Below are positions 1 through 6,408 of a stretch of 9,106 nt of DNA, piece after piece (the stretch's first letter is position 1; every line of letters starts with the position of its first letter). Source of the DNA: Chitinophagales bacterium (GTDB taxonomy: Bacteria > Bacteroidota > Bacteroidia > Chitinophagales > Chitinophagaceae); NCBI GenBank assembly GCA_013297585.1, contig JAAFHG010000130.1:1-9106 (forward strand), given 5' to 3'. Under the pieces are notes generated by a model. The model ran no database searches and had not been told where the DNA came from. It was given only the letters and a program-made list of their open reading frames with translations. The position numbers and the translations under genes were made by a program.

Positions 1-174
1 GGTGGCTATACAGATAGAGGCGAATTGGTAATTAAACAAACACCATTTAAACGCTTTGGTAATCCTGATGAATTACAAGGTGCTATTGTATGGCTACTAA
101 GCGATGCTAGCAAGTTTGTAACAGGTGCTATGATTTGTGTAGATGGTGGCTTCTCAATATTTGGTGGGGTGTAA
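1..174 (+). CDS. SDR-family oxidoreductase, C-terminal fragment, probably D-mannonate oxidoreductase (fructuronate reductase)
   Basis: Only the last 57 residues and the TAA stop are present; the gene starts outside the window. The fragment reads in frame 1 and contains TPFKRFGNPDEL, then AIVWLLSDASKFVTG, then a DGGFSIFGGV end. This is the typical C-terminus of classical short-chain dehydrogenases: the R-x-G-x-P-x-E/D-L segment, the S-x-F-x-T-G segment and the final DGGF. The conserved GGFS-F-GV ending matches, from memory, the SDR-type D-mannonate oxidoreductases of Bacteroidota, which interconvert D-fructuronate and D-mannonate with NAD(P)H in the cytoplasm. The ExuT-like transporter 106 bases downstream supports a uronate role. 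The catalytic Tyr-x-x-x-Lys and the nucleotide-binding loop lie upstream and cannot be checked, so another sugar SDR remains possible. Confidence 0.75.
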   Translation, partial: GGYTDRGELVIKQTPFKRFGNPDELQGAIVWLLSDASKFVTGAMICVDGGFSIFGGV

Positions 175-177
175 AAA

Positions 178-212
178 GTGAATAGTCAGTAGTCAATGGT
201 CAATGGTGATTA
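178..212 (+). repeat. Degenerate tandem heptamer array, GTSAATR type, five units
   Basis: Five adjacent 7-base words fill this stretch with no gap: GTGAATA (178), GTCAGTA (185), GTCAATG (192), GTCAATG (199) and GTGATTA (206). All begin with GT, four carry A at position 4, and two are identical. The array starts 3 bases after the stop codon of the SDR gene. It does not encode anything visible. It resembles the short tandemly repeated repetitive (STRR) heptamers described in cyanobacteria; that comparison is from general knowledge, not a search. Confidence 0.75.
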
Positions 213-214
213 TT

Positions 215-228
215 GTACGAGGTACGAA
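215..228 (+). repeat. Second heptamer word pair, GTACGAR
   Basis: Two adjacent 7-base words, GTACGAG (215) and GTACGAA (222), lie two bases beyond the GTSAATR array. They keep the 7-base period and the leading GT but have a different body, so the spacer appears to be built from more than one word family. Two units alone would be weak evidence; the neighbouring arrays make them worth marking. Confidence 0.55.
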
Positions 229-248
229 TCATTTTTCCCTTCCAATAA

Positions 249-269
249 CAAATTTCAAATTATAAATTC
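249..269 (+). repeat. Third heptamer set, YAAATTN, three units
   Basis: Three adjacent 7-base words, CAAATTT (249), CAAATTA (256) and TAAATTC (263), end 11 bases before the transporter start codon. AT-rich sequence makes chance resemblance more likely here than in the GT-starting sets, so this one is less certain. The region also lies where a ribosome would load. No purine-rich Shine-Dalgarno sequence is seen, which is usual in Bacteroidota. Confidence 0.45.
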
Positions 270-280
270 AAAGTTGCTAT

Positions 281-1603
281 ATGAAAGAAGTAAATCAAAC
301 AATAGGAAAATACAGGTGGACCATCTGTTCATTGGTATTTTTTGCAACAACTATTAACTATCTAGATAGAACAGTTATTGCATTTTTAAGACCATTTATA
401 TCAGACTCTTTTGGCTGGACAGCCGTAGAAGAAATTTCAAATTACGCTAATCTTGAAATGGCTTTTAAGGTATCTTATGCCTTTGGATTTTTATTTGCTG
501 GTAGAGTTATTGATAAACTAGGTACTAAAATTGGCTATGGTTTAGCTACTGGTTTATGGAGTCTTGCAGCTATCTGTCATGCATTTGCAAAAGGCACACT
601 TGGTTTTGGTATCGCTAGGGTATTTTTAGGTATTACCGAAGCTGGTAATTTTCCTGCTGCCATTAAAACAACTGCAGAATGGTTTCCTAAAAAAGAACGT
701 GCTTTAGCTACTGGTATATTTAACTCAGGTTCTAATATTGGGGCTATTGCAGTACCATTTATAATACCACCATTAGCAAGAAACTACGGCTGGCAAATGG
801 CTTTTATCATTACTGGTGCAATTGGTTTTGTATGGTTAATACTTTGGTTTATATTTTACGAAGTGCCTAAAAAACAAAAACGTTTATCAGAAGATGAGCT
901 GTTGTATATTACCACTAGCGATAAAGATGAAATTTCAGAGCTAAATGAAGTTGGACCTAAATTAACTTGGGCAAAATTGCTTACCTACAAGCAAACTTGG
1001 GCATTTGCACTTGGTAAGTTTTTAACCGATCCTATTTGGTGGTTTTATATTTTCTGGTTACCAGATTTTTTAAGAAAAGAATACAAATTAGATGATAGCG
1101 CTTTAATTTGGCCATCTGCTATACCACTAGTTATAGCAAGCTTTGGTAGCATTTTTGGTGGTTGGTTACCAATGAAATTGATTAATAAAAACTGGCCTGT
1201 TTTTAAAGCACGCAAAACTAGTATGTTGATTTATGGTTTATGTGTAATGCCAATTGTATTTGCACAATATTTAGGATCTATCAATATGTGGTTAGCGGTT
1301 AGTGTTATTGGATTAGCAATGGCAGGCCACCAAGCATGGAGCGCTAATATTTTTACCACAGTTTCTGATATGTTTCCAAAAAGTTCTACTGCATCTGTAA
1401 CAGGTATTGGTGGCTTATTTGGTGGTGTAGGTGGTTTACTATTAGTGGCACTAGTTCAAAAAAGAATGTTTGTTTATTACCAAAGCATAGGCAAGCTAGC
1501 TACAGGTTACTTTATCATGTTCTTAATTTGTGGTGGTGCTTATTTATTAGCATGGATAGTTATGCATTTTTTAGTACCCAAAATGAAACGCGTAGAAGCT
1601 TAA
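281..1603 (+). CDS. MFS transporter, ACS family, probable hexuronate importer (ExuT-like)
   Basis: This 440-residue integral inner-membrane protein has the length and hydrophobic pattern of a twelve-helix major facilitator. The first helix contains NYLDRTVIAF (residues 26-35), with the charged D-R pair common in the anion:cation symporter (ACS) family. The helix 2-3 loop has GRVIDKLGTK (74-83), the MFS motif A. RVFLGITEAGNFPAAIK (113-129), followed by EWFPKKERALATG, is the ACS signature for helix 4 and the loop after it. Members of this branch import galacturonate or glucuronate by proton symport; related proteins take other organic acids, so the substrate is inferred. The SDR gene upstream is on the same strand and likely co-transcribed. 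A strong terminator follows. The ATG is the first in-frame start and gives the usual short cytoplasmic N-terminus. Confidence 0.85.
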   Translation: MKEVNQTIGKYRWTICSLVFFATTINYLDRTVIAFLRPFISDSFGWTAVEEISNYANLEMAFKVSYAFGFLFAGRVIDKLGTKIGYGLATGLWSLAAICHAFAKGTLGFGIARVFLGITEAGNFPAAIKTTAEWFPKKERALATGIFNSGSNIGAIAVPFIIPPLARNYGWQMAFIITGAIGFVWLILWFIFYEVPKKQKRLSEDELLYITTSDKDEISELNEVGPKLTWAKLLTYKQTWAFALGKFLTDPIWWFYIFWLPDFLRKEYKLDDSALIWPSAIPLVIASFGSIFGGWLPMKLINKNWPVFKARKTSMLIYGLCVMPIVFAQYLGSINMWLAVSVIGLAMAGHQAWSANIFTTVSDMFPKSSTASVTGIGGLFGGVGGLLLVALVQKRMFVYYQSIGKLATGYFIMFLICGGAYLLAWIVMHFLVPKMKRVEA

Positions 1604-1626
1604 TTATTTTATAGTTTTAATAGAAC

Positions 1627-1665
1627 AAACAGCCTTTGTTACAAGCGTAACAAAGGCTGTTTTTA
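1627..1665 (+). terminator. Rho-independent terminator after the transporter gene
   Basis: A perfect 16-base-pair stem pairs 1627-1642 with 1647-1662 around the four-base loop AAGC. The right arm runs directly into a T run (1660-1664). It begins 23 bases after the transporter stop codon. The A-rich left flank means it could also act on transcripts from the other strand, but no minus-strand gene is nearby. It separates the SDR-transporter unit from the amidohydrolase unit. Confidence 0.9.
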
Positions 1666-1762
1666 TTTGCAAAAATTAAGCGTAAGAATACTTGCTTTGC
1701 CTTACTTTGTAACACCATTTTAAGGGATGTATTACTAACGACATTTTTTATTCTTCACAGGT

Positions 1763-2590
1763 ATGAAAATAGATGCACACCAACATTTTTGGCAATTTAA
1801 TGCGGTAAGAGATAGTTGGATAAATGATGAGATGGCTGTTATTCAGCGCAACTTTTTACCGCAAGATTTATGGCCTGTTTTACAGGCAAATGGTATAGAT
1901 GGTTGCATAACTGTACAAAGTGACCAAACAGAAGCAGAGAATGACTTTCAACTACAAAATGCCGCTAACAATGACTTTATAAAAGGCGTTGTAGGCTGGG
2001 TAGATTTACAAGCAGGTAATATTGAGGAACGCTTAGCTTACTACAGCCGCTTTGATAAAATGAAAGGCTTTAGGCATGTGCTACAAGGTGAGCCACAAAA
2101 GGACCTAATGTTGCAGCCAAAGTTTATAAATGGCATTGGTAAATTAGCGCAGCATAATTTCACGTACGATATTTTAATTTTCCCTGACCAATTACAATTT
2201 ATTCCACAATTTGTACAAGCATTTCCTAACCAAAAATTTGTGATAGACCATATTGCAAAGCCTGATATTAAACACCAAACAATTGCTGAGTGGAAAAAAG
2301 ATATTGGAGCCATTGCTTTGTTTGACAATGTAAGCTGCAAAATATCTGGAATGGTTACAGAAGCCAACTGGCAGCAATGGCAACCTGAAGATTTTACCCC
2401 TTACTTAGATGTGGTGGTAAATGCTTTTGGCACCAAACGCATCATGTATGGCAGCGACTGGCCGGTGTGCCTAGTAGCAGCAGATTATGAACGCATGCTT
2501 GGCATTGTAACAAAATATTTTGCAAGCTTTTCTGCAACAGAACAAGCTGATTTTTTTGGCTTAAATACTGCAAGATTTTATAACTTATAA
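1763..2590 (+). CDS. Amidohydrolase family 2 protein, L-fuconolactonase-like (COG3618)
   Basis: This 275-residue cytoplasmic TIM-barrel hydrolase matches the usual length of the family. It opens with MKIDAHQHFW, where His6 and His8 form the H-x-H metal or substrate site after strand 1. It also has an R-H pair in GFRHVLQGEP (residues 102-111), IDH at 161-163 and YGSDWPV at 229-235, where Asp232 is the conserved catalytic aspartate. Relatives hydrolyse sugar lactones such as L-fucono-1,5-lactone or the pyrone PDC. Near uronate genes, a uronate- or deoxysugar-derived lactone is a reasonable guess, but the sequence does not decide it. There is no signal peptide. The gene is the first of a pair with the GDSL hydrolase, 23 bases away. 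The terminator at 1627-1665 suggests that it has its own promoter; I found only a weak candidate upstream. Confidence 0.85.
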   Translation: MKIDAHQHFWQFNAVRDSWINDEMAVIQRNFLPQDLWPVLQANGIDGCITVQSDQTEAENDFQLQNAANNDFIKGVVGWVDLQAGNIEERLAYYSRFDKMKGFRHVLQGEPQKDLMLQPKFINGIGKLAQHNFTYDILIFPDQLQFIPQFVQAFPNQKFVIDHIAKPDIKHQTIAEWKKDIGAIALFDNVSCKISGMVTEANWQQWQPEDFTPYLDVVVNAFGTKRIMYGSDWPVCLVAADYERMLGIVTKYFASFSATEQADFFGLNTARFYNL

Positions 2591-2613
2591 TTAAGCAAAA
2601 CACAATCATCAAT

Positions 2614-3294
2614 ATGAAACATCTAACAACTGCTATTGCCATTATTGCTATTACCTGTATGTCATTTATAACACTACAAAAGAAAACCAAAGTGGTATTT
2701 TTTGGTGACTCTATTACACAGCAAGGTGCAGGAAAAAACGGCTATATACCTAAAATGGATAGCCTGATAAAACTACAAGGCTTGGGTGATAATTATGAAC
2801 TTGTAGGTGCAGGTGTAAGTGGCAATAGAGTGTACGACTTATACCTGCGCATAGAAGAAGATGTGCTTGCTAAAAAACCTGATGTGGTAGTAATATACAT
2901 AGGCATTAATGATGTATGGCACAAAACCACTACAGGCACAGGTACAGAGCCTAAAAAATACGAACAGTTTTACAGAGCCATTATTAAGAAACTACAAGCA
3001 CAAAACATCAAAGTAATACTGTGTACACCAACAGTTATTGGCGAACGAAACGATGTGACCAACTTACAAGATGGCGACTTAAATTTTTACAGCAAAATGG
3101 TACGCAACATCGCACAAAGTTTATCGCTACCTGTATGTGATTTACGTGTAGCTTTTGCCGATTATTTAAATGCTAACAACCCCAATAATACAGACAAAGG
3201 CATACTGACAGTAGATGGTGTACACCTTACAAGTGCTGGCAACTTACTAGTAGCAAGCGAGATTTGGAAAACCATTTATGCCGCTAATAAATAA
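2614..3294 (+). CDS. Exported SGNH/GDSL-family hydrolase (esterase)
   Basis: This 226-residue protein has all four SGNH blocks. Block I is FGDSIT with the nucleophile Ser33, block II has Gly70 in VSGN, block III is GIND with Asn99, and block V is DGVHLT with Asp201 and His204. An N-terminal hydrophobic stretch (residues 5-21) after MKH looks like a Sec signal or membrane anchor. Cys15 lies in it, but the preceding residues A-I-T make a poor lipobox. The protein should therefore act in the periplasm or outside. Family members remove acetyl or other acyl groups from sugars, polysaccharides or lipids. Next to a lactonase-like gene and uronate genes, deacetylation of plant or microbial polysaccharide fragments is a plausible role, by inference only. 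It probably shares a transcript with the amidohydrolase 23 bases upstream. Confidence 0.85.
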   Translation: MKHLTTAIAIIAITCMSFITLQKKTKVVFFGDSITQQGAGKNGYIPKMDSLIKLQGLGDNYELVGAGVSGNRVYDLYLRIEEDVLAKKPDVVVIYIGINDVWHKTTTGTGTEPKKYEQFYRAIIKKLQAQNIKVILCTPTVIGERNDVTNLQDGDLNFYSKMVRNIAQSLSLPVCDLRVAFADYLNANNPNNTDKGILTVDGVHLTSAGNLLVASEIWKTIYAANK

Positions 3295-3303
3295 TTGATA
3301 ACA

Positions 3304-3324
3304 TGTGATGTTTGCTACATCACA
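3304..3324. other. Short hairpin in the GDSL-DUF937 spacer
   Basis: TGTGATGT (3304-3311) and ACATCACA (3317-3324) form a perfect 8-base-pair stem around a 5-base loop, 10 bases after the GDSL stop. On the plus strand it is followed by A residues, not T residues, so it is not a standard terminator for the upstream gene. It overlaps the -33 box of the promoter candidate for the next gene and could be an operator. Either role is inference. Confidence 0.4.
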
Positions 3325-3342
3325 AAAAATACTTTCTATTTG
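3311..3342 (+). promoter_or_regulatory. Candidate Bacteroidota promoter for the DUF937-like gene
   Basis: TTTG (3311-3314) is separated by 20 bases from TCTATTTG (3335-3342), which matches the phylum's -7 consensus TAnnTTTG at all but one specified position. Transcription would begin near 3349 and give a leader of about 17 bases before the ATG at 3366. The spacing is as expected for this sigma factor. Such short motifs occur by chance in AT-rich DNA, so confidence is moderate. Confidence 0.4.
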
Positions 3343-3365
3343 TAAATAATTAAATCTCAACTAAC

Positions 3366-3860
3366 ATGCTAGACAACTTATTAGACTTAGTAAAACAACA
3401 TGCAGGTGATGCCATCATCAACAATCCTGCAATACCAAACGAACGTAACGATGAAGCCATATCAACTGCTACTTCATCTATTTTTGATGGCTTGAAAAAT
3501 GCAGTAGGCAATGGTAATATTGGCGATATTATGAGCTTATTTAACGGTGGTAATATTACTAACAGTGGCATTATGCAAAACATTCAAGGTGGCTTTGTGG
3601 GCGATTTAATGAGCAAATTTGGTGTAGACCCAAGCACTGCTACCAATATTGCGGGCAACTTAATACCTACTGTACTACAAAAATTTGTAACCAAAACAAA
3701 CGACCCTAATGATAGTAGCTTCGACTTACAAGGCATACTAAGCAAAGTAGGTGGTGGCAATTTAGATGTTCAAAGCCTAATTGGTCAGTTTACAGGTGGC
3801 CAACAAGGTGGCGGCGGCCTTATGGATTCGCTAAAAGGCTTGGGCTTATTTGGTAATTAA
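3366..3860 (+). CDS. DUF937-like protein of unknown function
   Basis: This 164-residue protein resembles small Bacteroidota proteins usually grouped with DUF937. The telling parts are PNERNDEAIS near residue 25, the central GDLMSKFGVDPSTATNIAG (residues 79-97) and FVTKTNDPNDSSFDLQGIL (107-125). The C-terminus is rich in glycine (GGQQGGGG, then SLKGLGLFGN). There is no signal peptide or membrane segment, so it is probably cytoplasmic. The helix-loop pattern with Asn- and Gly-rich turns looks structural, and no catalytic motif is visible. The function of the family is unknown to me. Its own promoter candidate, and the large gap downstream, suggest that it is transcribed alone. Confidence 0.7.
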   Translation: MLDNLLDLVKQHAGDAIINNPAIPNERNDEAISTATSSIFDGLKNAVGNGNIGDIMSLFNGGNITNSGIMQNIQGGFVGDLMSKFGVDPSTATNIAGNLIPTVLQKFVTKTNDPNDSSFDLQGILSKVGGGNLDVQSLIGQFTGGQQGGGGLMDSLKGLGLFGN

Positions 3861-3927
3861 ATTGTATTATTAATAAGCGCCTGTTTAAAACGAATAATCT
3901 ATGCACTGTATAGTAAAGTAACCACAA

Positions 3928-3969
3928 GTAACAAGCACAAAGTATTTGCAAATACTTTGTGCTTGTTAC
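3928..3969. repeat. 42-base perfect palindrome, probable bidirectional hairpin
   Basis: Bases 3928-3948 are the exact reverse complement of 3949-3969, with TTTGCAAA at the centre. In RNA this would fold into a stem of up to about 19 base pairs with a tight loop. No T run follows on either strand, so it is not a textbook intrinsic terminator. It lies 67 bases after the DUF937-like stop and may stop transcription or protect the mRNA 3' end. The outer arm word GTAACAA also occurs in the stem of the terminator at 1627-1665. Confidence 0.7.
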
Positions 3970-3988
3970 AACTAAAACAATTTCACAT

Positions 3989-4028
3989 TAATTTATAATT
4001 TTATATTAAAAAATAAAATTATAAATTA
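3989..4028. repeat. All-AT inverted repeat with 16-base-pair stem
   Basis: Bases 3989-4004 pair perfectly with 4013-4028 around an 8-base A-rich loop. It starts 19 bases after the 42-base palindrome, so the two form a double hairpin. AT-only stems are easier to get by chance, but 16 perfect pairs is long. A related though imperfect structure follows the NTF2-like gene at 8434-8467. Confidence 0.6.
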
Positions 4029-4213
4029 CCATGCCAACATCAATTGACAACTTATAATGTTTAATTATTATTAAATAATATATTGTGAATATTTAGTATT
4101 ATGTTCTACCAAAATTAAAAAAACTTCTGAAGGACAACTATTTAACCTCGTATTGAATTTATACTGAAGTTTACGAAGTACCTGTTGCAGCCGCCAAATG
4201 CTTGTGCTTGCCC

Positions 4214-4245
4214 ATTGTATCATAAAGCCTTCGCACTTATCTTTG
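4214..4245 (+). promoter_or_regulatory. Promoter of the purine permease-nucleosidase operon
   Basis: ATTG (4214-4217), 20 bases of spacer, then TATCTTTG (4238-4245). The second box is a perfect match to the Bacteroidota -7 consensus TAnnTTTG, and the first carries the TTG core of the -33 box at normal spacing. Transcription would start near 4252 and leave a leader of only about 12 bases before the permease ATG at 4265. This is the best promoter match in the window. Confidence 0.6.
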
Positions 4246-4264
4246 AGCAAACCACTTTACTGCT

Positions 4265-5563
4265 ATGCAATCTCAAGCTTTACACAATCAAAAGTCGGTG
4301 TCGCTTTCAAAAGAAATATTAGCTGGCGTTTCTTCTTTTTTAGCAACCGCCTATATCATTATTGTTAATCCATCTATTTTAAGCCAAGCCGGTATGTCTT
4401 TTTCTGCGGTACTAACAGCTACTGTTTTGGTATCTTTTTTTAGCAGTTTATTAATGGGTATTTATGCTCGTAATCCTATTTTAGTAGCACCAGGCATGGG
4501 GCTAAATGCATTCTTTACATTCACCGCTGTACTTACATTAAAAGTGAGCTATACTGTGGCTTTAGGTGCTGTATTTTGGTCAGGCATTATTTTTTTATTG
4601 CTATCAGTATTTAATATTCGCACCTATATTGTAAAAGCCATTCCTAAAACATTGCGTTATGCAATTGCTGCAGGCATTGGTTTGTTTATCACACTCATTG
4701 GTTTTGTAAATGCTAAGTTTATAGTCGCTAATCCTGCTACCATTGTAGGCATCGGCACATTATCAGCACCAGTTATTACATTTCTCATCGGCCTTGCCAT
4801 TACAGCCATTTTATTAATTAAAAAAGTGAAAGGCGGCATTATCATTGGCATTATTACTACTAGTTTATTGGCATGGCCTATTGGTAGATATTGGGGCGGT
4901 GCAACTACCATCATCAATTTCAATGGTATTGTAGCCATGCCCGATTTTAGTTTACTCTTTAAGCTAGATATTTTGCATTCATTGCAATACAGCATGTTGC
5001 CAGTTATATTTGCGTTTGTATTTACCGATTTGTTTGATAGTCTTTCAACCTTTGTAGGCCTTGCCGAAGCGGCTGATTTAATGGATGCTTCTGGCGAGCC
5101 TGTTAATCTTAAACAATCTTTATTGGTAGATGCATTTTCTACCACTATTGCAGGTTTACTTGGTAGTAGCCCTGGCACAGCTTATATAGAATCTGCTGTA
5201 GGTATTGAAGCAGGTGGACGTACTGGCGTTACAGCCATTACTGGTGCTATTTTATTTTTACCGTTTCTTTTTTTATCGCCATTAATTAGTGCCGTACCAG
5301 CTATTGCCACCGCACCCGCATTAGTTTTAGTGGGTGTATTTATGATGAAGCCAATAGTAAAAATCAATTGGCTTGCTATGGAAGAAGCGATGCCTGCATT
5401 TATTGCGATGGTATTAATTCCATTCACCTATTCCATTACACAAGGTATTATTTGGGGCTTTTTAAGCTATACCACTTTGCAAATAGCAGCAGGTAAATTT
5501 AAAAACATCACATTGGCTATGTGGTTAATTGATGTATTTGCCATTGCAGCACTTATTTTTTAA
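4265..5563 (+). CDS. NCS2-family purine permease, AzgA type (hypoxanthine/guanine/adenine uptake)
   Basis: This 432-residue polytopic inner-membrane protein has the length and motifs of the AzgA subgroup of NCS2 transporters. PGMGLNAFF (residues 76-84) lies in TM3. FTDLFDSLSTFVGLAEAAD (253-271) is the TM8 signature region, followed by SSPGTAYIES (301-310) with the conserved glutamate of TM10, and EAGGRTG (315-321). Characterised members import adenine, guanine or hypoxanthine with protons; xanthine and uracil permeases of the other NCS2 branch lack this motif set. The exact base cannot be chosen from sequence. The nucleosidase gene begins 14 bases after its stop, so the two are almost surely one operon. 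Transcription likely starts just ahead of the gene from the consensus promoter at 4214-4245. The N-terminal 15 residues are hydrophilic and cytoplasmic. Confidence 0.9.
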   Translation: MQSQALHNQKSVSLSKEILAGVSSFLATAYIIIVNPSILSQAGMSFSAVLTATVLVSFFSSLLMGIYARNPILVAPGMGLNAFFTFTAVLTLKVSYTVALGAVFWSGIIFLLLSVFNIRTYIVKAIPKTLRYAIAAGIGLFITLIGFVNAKFIVANPATIVGIGTLSAPVITFLIGLAITAILLIKKVKGGIIIGIITTSLLAWPIGRYWGGATTIINFNGIVAMPDFSLLFKLDILHSLQYSMLPVIFAFVFTDLFDSLSTFVGLAEAADLMDASGEPVNLKQSLLVDAFSTTIAGLLGSSPGTAYIESAVGIEAGGRTGVTAITGAILFLPFLFLSPLISAVPAIATAPALVLVGVFMMKPIVKINWLAMEEAMPAFIAMVLIPFTYSITQGIIWGFLSYTTLQIAAGKFKNITLAMWLIDVFAIAALIF

Positions 5564-5577
5564 ATCACCACACCAGT

Positions 5578-6390
5578 ATGAAACAGTTTACATCTTTATT
5601 CCTAGGTTTAGTATTATGTATTTCTAGCGCTTGGGCGCAAAAAGTAATTGGTATTTTAGGCGCTTTTCCACCTGAATTGGTGTTGTTAAAACAACAGTTG
5701 GTACAGCCATTAGATACAATAATTCAGCAGATACACTTTACCAAAGGCTTACTGCGAGGCAAACAAGTAGTAGTTGTGCAAACTGGTATTGGTAAAGTAA
5801 ATGCAGCTATTGTGACTACGTTAATGCTAGAACATTTTAAACCACAAAGCATTATATTTTCAGGTATTGCAGGTGGTGTAGATAGCACTTTATTGCCTGG
5901 CGATATTGTAATAGGCACAACACTTACTTATCATGATTTTGGTGCTGTAACCGATGCTGGCATGATGTATAACCCTACCAAGAACCCTGTTACTATGCAA
6001 CCAAATCCTTTGTATTTTACTTGCGATGCTGCCTTAGTAAGCAAAGCAATGGCTGTGGCTAAAACAGTACGTTTAGAAAAAGTGCAACGTGGTAGCGATA
6101 GTTTTTTGCCCACTATTAAAAGCGGCATTATTGTTACAGGCGATGTATTTGTGTCTTCTGAAAAACTAAACCACCAACTGCAATACCAACTACATGCTGC
6201 CGCCACCGAAATGGAAGGCGCGGCTGTAGCACAAGTATGTTGGCAACAGCAAACACCTTTTTTAGTCATCAGAAGTTTGAGCGATAACGCCAATAGTAAA
6301 GCCTCAACCGATGTGAAACATTTTTATGAAATTGCGGCAAAAAATGCCGCTACTTTGGTAATGGCTTTACTAGAAACTTTACCACAATAA
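5578..6390 (+). CDS. Exported nucleosidase of the MTA/SAH nucleosidase (Pfs/MtnN) family
   Basis: Family members cleave the N-glycosidic bond of methylthioadenosine, S-adenosylhomocysteine or related purine nucleosides. The protein has 270 residues, about 40 more than E. coli MtnN. The first 20 form a clear Sec signal peptide (MKQF, hydrophobic core, then SAWA before Gln21), so the mature enzyme is periplasmic or surface-located. The mature part starts KVIGILGAFPPEL, where Glu33 aligns with the catalytic Glu12 of E. coli. FSGIAGGVD (94-102), TEMEGAAVAQV (210-220; Glu213 aligns with Glu174) and RSLSDNA (232-238; Asp236 aligns with the catalytic Asp197) complete the site. An insertion around residues 125-148 is longer than in MtnN. 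The permease gene is 14 bases upstream, which suggests that the released base is imported. The true substrate may be broader than MTA/SAH. Confidence 0.85.
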   Translation: MKQFTSLFLGLVLCISSAWAQKVIGILGAFPPELVLLKQQLVQPLDTIIQQIHFTKGLLRGKQVVVVQTGIGKVNAAIVTTLMLEHFKPQSIIFSGIAGGVDSTLLPGDIVIGTTLTYHDFGAVTDAGMMYNPTKNPVTMQPNPLYFTCDAALVSKAMAVAKTVRLEKVQRGSDSFLPTIKSGIIVTGDVFVSSEKLNHQLQYQLHAAATEMEGAAVAQVCWQQQTPFLVIRSLSDNANSKASTDVKHFYEIAAKNAATLVMALLETLPQ

Positions 6391-6408
6391 TTATTATATC
6401 AATGCATA

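Larger units (their letters stand above)
3861..4264. other. 404-base intergenic region between the DUF937-like and permease genes
   Basis: The first half holds a 42-base perfect palindrome (3928-3969) and an all-AT hairpin (3989-4028), both marked separately. From 4029 to about 4120 the sequence is very AT-rich with small AT palindromes and no reading frame worth calling. From about 4140 to 4230 the base composition becomes more balanced, around 4187-4213, but I recognise no protein or RNA there. The end contains the permease promoter. I see no purine riboswitch core. Confidence 0.6.

Noticed and set aside
178..269. CRISPR array
   Set aside because: The units are 7 bases long, adjacent and degenerate, with no spacers between them, and no cas gene is present.
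1666..1699. Promoter for the amidohydrolase gene (TTTG, 22 bases, TTGCTTTG)
   Set aside because: The spacing is at the long end, the -7 box has a mismatch in its invariant TA, and the first box lies right after the terminator. It is too weak to list as a feature, although a promoter in this gap is expected.
3304..3324. Classical CRP site (TGTGA and TCACA half sites)
   Set aside because: The half sites are separated by 11 bases instead of 6, so the geometry is wrong for CRP.
4140..4230. Remnant of a gene in the more balanced-composition part of the gap
   Set aside because: No frame gives a recognisable protein segment, and the shift in composition is small and local.
4100..4264. Purine riboswitch ahead of the purine permease
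   Set aside because: I could not find the conserved core or the three-helix layout, and the consensus promoter leaves only about 12 bases of leader.
4657..5178. Long minus-strand open frame of 173 codons opposite the purine permease
   Set aside because: It lies wholly within the permease gene, whose conserved motifs fix the coding strand, and its translation shows no recognisable domain. The same holds for the minus-strand frames at 2041-2367, 2442-2690, 3350-3583, 5182-5427, 5931-6293 and 7973-8233.
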